A DNA stretch of 64,000 nt from positions 1 through 64,000 of the forward strand of contig CAUGRT010000002.1 of the NCBI GenBank assembly GCA_959602045.1, in the 5' to 3' direction. The stretch comes from an uncultured Clostridia bacterium. GTDB taxonomy: Bacteria; Bacillota; Clostridia; UBA1381. Shown in pieces: positions 62,168 to 64,000 of this stretch. The translations under genes were made by a program, and so were the position numbers. Position 1 is the first letter of the stretch; every line of letters begins with the position of its first letter. The notes under the pieces are model-generated. The model did not search any database. It worked only from the letters and a program-made list of their open reading frames with translations, and was not told the DNA's origin.

Positions 62168-64000
62168 TTAATCATCCAAATCAATCGTTTCTTCTGCCGG
62201 ATCCTCAAGGGCTTCTCCCTCATCTTCGGGAACCTCATTTTCCGGTACAACCGCTTCCGTATCGTCCTCGCGTTCAGTCAGCGCTATAGAAACCACCTGC
62301 ACGCCCTCATCCAGGCGCATCAAGCGAACGCCCTGGGTCTGACGTCCGTAGGTGCTGATTTCATCCGCATGCATTCGAATCACAACGCCCTCTGAGGTAA
62401 TCATCATAATATCATCATTATCGGTTACGGCTTCAACGCCGGCTACCTTACCGGTTTTTTCGGTAATTCGATAAGTATAAAGTCCCTTACCGCTTCTTGT
62501 CTGCAAGCGATATTCCGAAAATTCCGTCTTTTTCCCGTAGCCGTTTTCCGTAACAACCAGTAAAGACGCACCCTCTGTCACAGGACCTGCACAAGCGCCG
62601 ACAACAAAGTCACCCTCTTTTAAGGTAATGCCCTTAACACCGCGCGTCGTTCTGCCCATTGCACGAACATCCTTTTCCGCAAAACGAATGGATAAGCCGT
62701 CATGTGTAATCAGCATAATCTCGCTTTCGCCATCCGTCAGCTTGACTTGAATCAGCTCATCGCCCTCGACAATTTCAATCGCGCGCAGACCGCCACTGCG
62801 GATTCTGGAATAATCCATAATATTGGTTTTCTTAACCAAACCATTTCTCGTGACAAATGTCAGATAATTTCCGTCCTCAAATTCCGCAATCGGAATCATC
62901 GCATTAATCTTCTCGCCCGGCTCCAATGGCAGCAGATTCACAATCGCAGTACCTTTTGCCTGTCTGGTTGCTTCAGGAATCTGATAACCCTTGAGCTTAT
63001 AAACATATCCTCTTGTCGTGAAGAACAGAATATTATGATGCGTTGAGGTGGTGAACAAATGCTCCACAAAGTCCTCCTCACGCGTTGTCATACCCATAAT
63101 ACCGCGTCCGCCTCGGCGCTGTGAACGATACGTATCCACCGGCATGCGCTTTACATAACCGTTGTGCGTTACCGTTACAATACACTCCTCCTCGTCGATC
63201 AGGTCCTCCATGTCAATCTCATCAAAGACCATCTCAATCGCAGTGCGGCGGCTGTCACCGTATTTATTCTTAATTTCAATCAAATCATTCTTGACAATCT
63301 CCAGTACGCGTCCCTCTCGTGCCAGAATATCCTCCAAGTCCGCGATCTTAACCAACAGTTCTTCATATTCCGACTCAATCTTGTCGCGTTCCATGCCGGT
63401 CAGACGTCCCAAAGGCATCTGCACAATCGCCGTAGTCTGAACATCAGAAAGCGAGAAGCGCATAGCTAATTGCTCTTTCGCGTCCGGGATACTCTTGGAT
63501 CCGCGAATAATCCGAACCACTTCGTCCACGTTGTCAATAACAACCCGATAACCCTCCAATAAATGCGCACGCTCCTGCGCCTTCTTGAGGTCATAGGCTG
63601 TCCGTCTGCGGATAACATCCTCCTGATGCGCGATATAATAATCAATCATCTCGCGAAGATTCAGCACCTTCGGCTGCTTATCCACCAACGCAATTAGAAT
63701 AATTCCAAAGGTATCCTGCATTTGCGTATATTTATATAAATTATTCAACACAACGTTCGGGTTCGCGTCACGCTTTAATTCGATAATAAAATGAATTTCC
63801 TCCGCAGATTCGTCCCGCGTGGACGCAATCCCATCAATCTTTCCGTCACGAACCAACTCGTTAATATGCTTTTCCAAACGCGCTTTGTTGACTTGATACG
63901 GAATCTCGGAAACAACAATTCTCGTCTTGCCCTTGCTGTCCTCCTCAATCTCTGCCTTGGCACGCAAAATCACTCTGCCGCGACCCGTGGTATAGGCACT
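62168..64000 (-). CDS. gyrA: DNA gyrase subunit A, partial (start outside window)
   Basis: 610 codons of the C-terminal two thirds remain; the upstream end passes the window edge in frame (TTGRGR). Parts of the breakage-reunion tower domain (VSEIPYQVNKARLEKHINEL) and coiled coil are followed by the beta-pinwheel C-terminal domain. The GyrA box reads QRRGGRG (SQRRGGRGIMGM), which marks gyrase rather than topoisomerase IV. An acidic tail (EDDTEAVVPENEVPEDEGE) ends the protein. Introduces negative supercoils with GyrB. The gene is followed by the inverted repeat at 61933. Confidence 0.97.
   Translation of the reverse strand, partial: SAYTTGRGRVILRAKAEIEEDSKGKTRIVVSEIPYQVNKARLEKHINELVRDGKIDGIASTRDESAEEIHFIIELKRDANPNVVLNNLYKYTQMQDTFGIILIALVDKQPKVLNLREMIDYYIAHQEDVIRRRTAYDLKKAQERAHLLEGYRVVIDNVDEVVRIIRGSKSIPDAKEQLAMRFSLSDVQTTAIVQMPLGRLTGMERDKIESEYEELLVKIADLEDILAREGRVLEIVKNDLIEIKNKYGDSRRTAIEMVFDEIDMEDLIDEEECIVTVTHNGYVKRMPVDTYRSQRRGGRGIMGMTTREEDFVEHLFTTSTHHNILFFTTRGYVYKLKGYQIPEATRQAKGTAIVNLLPLEPGEKINAMIPIAEFEDGNYLTFVTRNGLVKKTNIMDYSRIRSGGLRAIEIVEGDELIQVKLTDGESEIMLITHDGLSIRFAEKDVRAMGRTTRGVKGITLKEGDFVVGACAGPVTEGASLLVVTENGYGKKTEFSEYRLQTRSGKGLYTYRITEKTGKVAGVEAVTDNDDIMMITSEGVVIRMHADEISTYGRQTQGVRLMRLDEGVQVVSIALTEREDDTEAVVPENEVPEDEGEALEDPAEETIDLDD

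Noticed and set aside
1..64000. CRISPR arrays, tRNA or rRNA genes, riboswitches, complete insertion sequences
   Set aside because: Looked for on both strands; no regularly spaced repeats, no cloverleaf other than the tmRNA ends, no known riboswitch core, and no complete transposase gene were seen.

Overview
The window looks like chromosomal DNA of a low-to-moderate GC, spore-forming Gram-positive anaerobe of class Clostridia. The evidence is a cotJA/cotJB/cotJC spore-coat cluster, an ssrA tmRNA, GyrA with a Gram-positive style C-terminus, many S-layer-homology (SLH) and copper-amine-oxidase-N domain secreted proteins, and a YesM/YesN plus LplB/LplC type glycan system. A pectin-specialised gut genus such as Monoglobus is a reasonable guess from the mixture of SLH proteins and pectin enzymes, but the sequence alone does not prove it.
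Layout. (1) 1-4500: cotJ operon on the minus strand, with cotJC broken after about 32 codons at the window edge; tmRNA; an XRE regulator; a strongly promoted secreted protein of unknown function; a secreted M14 zinc carboxypeptidase; a small HTH protein. (2) 4499-27083, minus strand: a complete Wzx/Wzy-type surface polysaccharide locus. It contains an initiating sugar-phosphate transferase, five glycosyltransferases, polymerase, flippase, a pyruvyltransferase-family protein, the GDP-fucose pathway (Pgm/ManB, ManC, Gmd, Fcl), and a dTDP-4-amino-4,6-dideoxyglucose branch (RfbA, RfbB, VioA-like aminotransferase). That branch sits beside a private ACP, ketoreductase, KAS III-like synthase and a PglD/VioB-like acyltransferase, which together could build and attach an unusual acyl group. 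(3) 27100-27880: a decayed SF2 helicase fragment and an otherwise gene-free stretch. (4) 27882-30792, plus strand: YesN/YesM-type two-component system. (5) 59275 down to 30858, minus strand: a roughly 28 kb polysaccharide utilisation operon. Its order is ABC permeases, binding lipoprotein, surface LamG/SGNH/CBM6/SLH proteins, two secreted pectate-lyase-superfamily beta-helix proteins, then Gfo/Idh/MocA oxidoreductase, GH36-like and GH28 enzymes, ThuA-like protein and an esterase. (6) 59566-61855: three consecutive cyclophilin-type prolyl isomerases with three different locations. (7) 62168-64000: gyrA, running off the right edge.
How the parts fit. The two-component system converges on the utilisation operon and probably senses the oligosaccharide it imports. 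Extracellular beta-helix enzymes, esterases and SLH/LamG proteins would act on pectin-like polymer at the cell surface, the ABC transporter (its ATPase is not encoded here) imports fragments, and the leaderless GH28, GH36, Gfo/Idh, ThuA and esterase proteins finish them in the cytoplasm. SLH domains in other Gram-positives bind pyruvylated wall polysaccharide, so the neighbouring polysaccharide locus with its pyruvyltransferase may supply the anchor; this is inference. Starts were chosen by ribosome-binding-site spacing, and several genes appear to use GTG or TTG.
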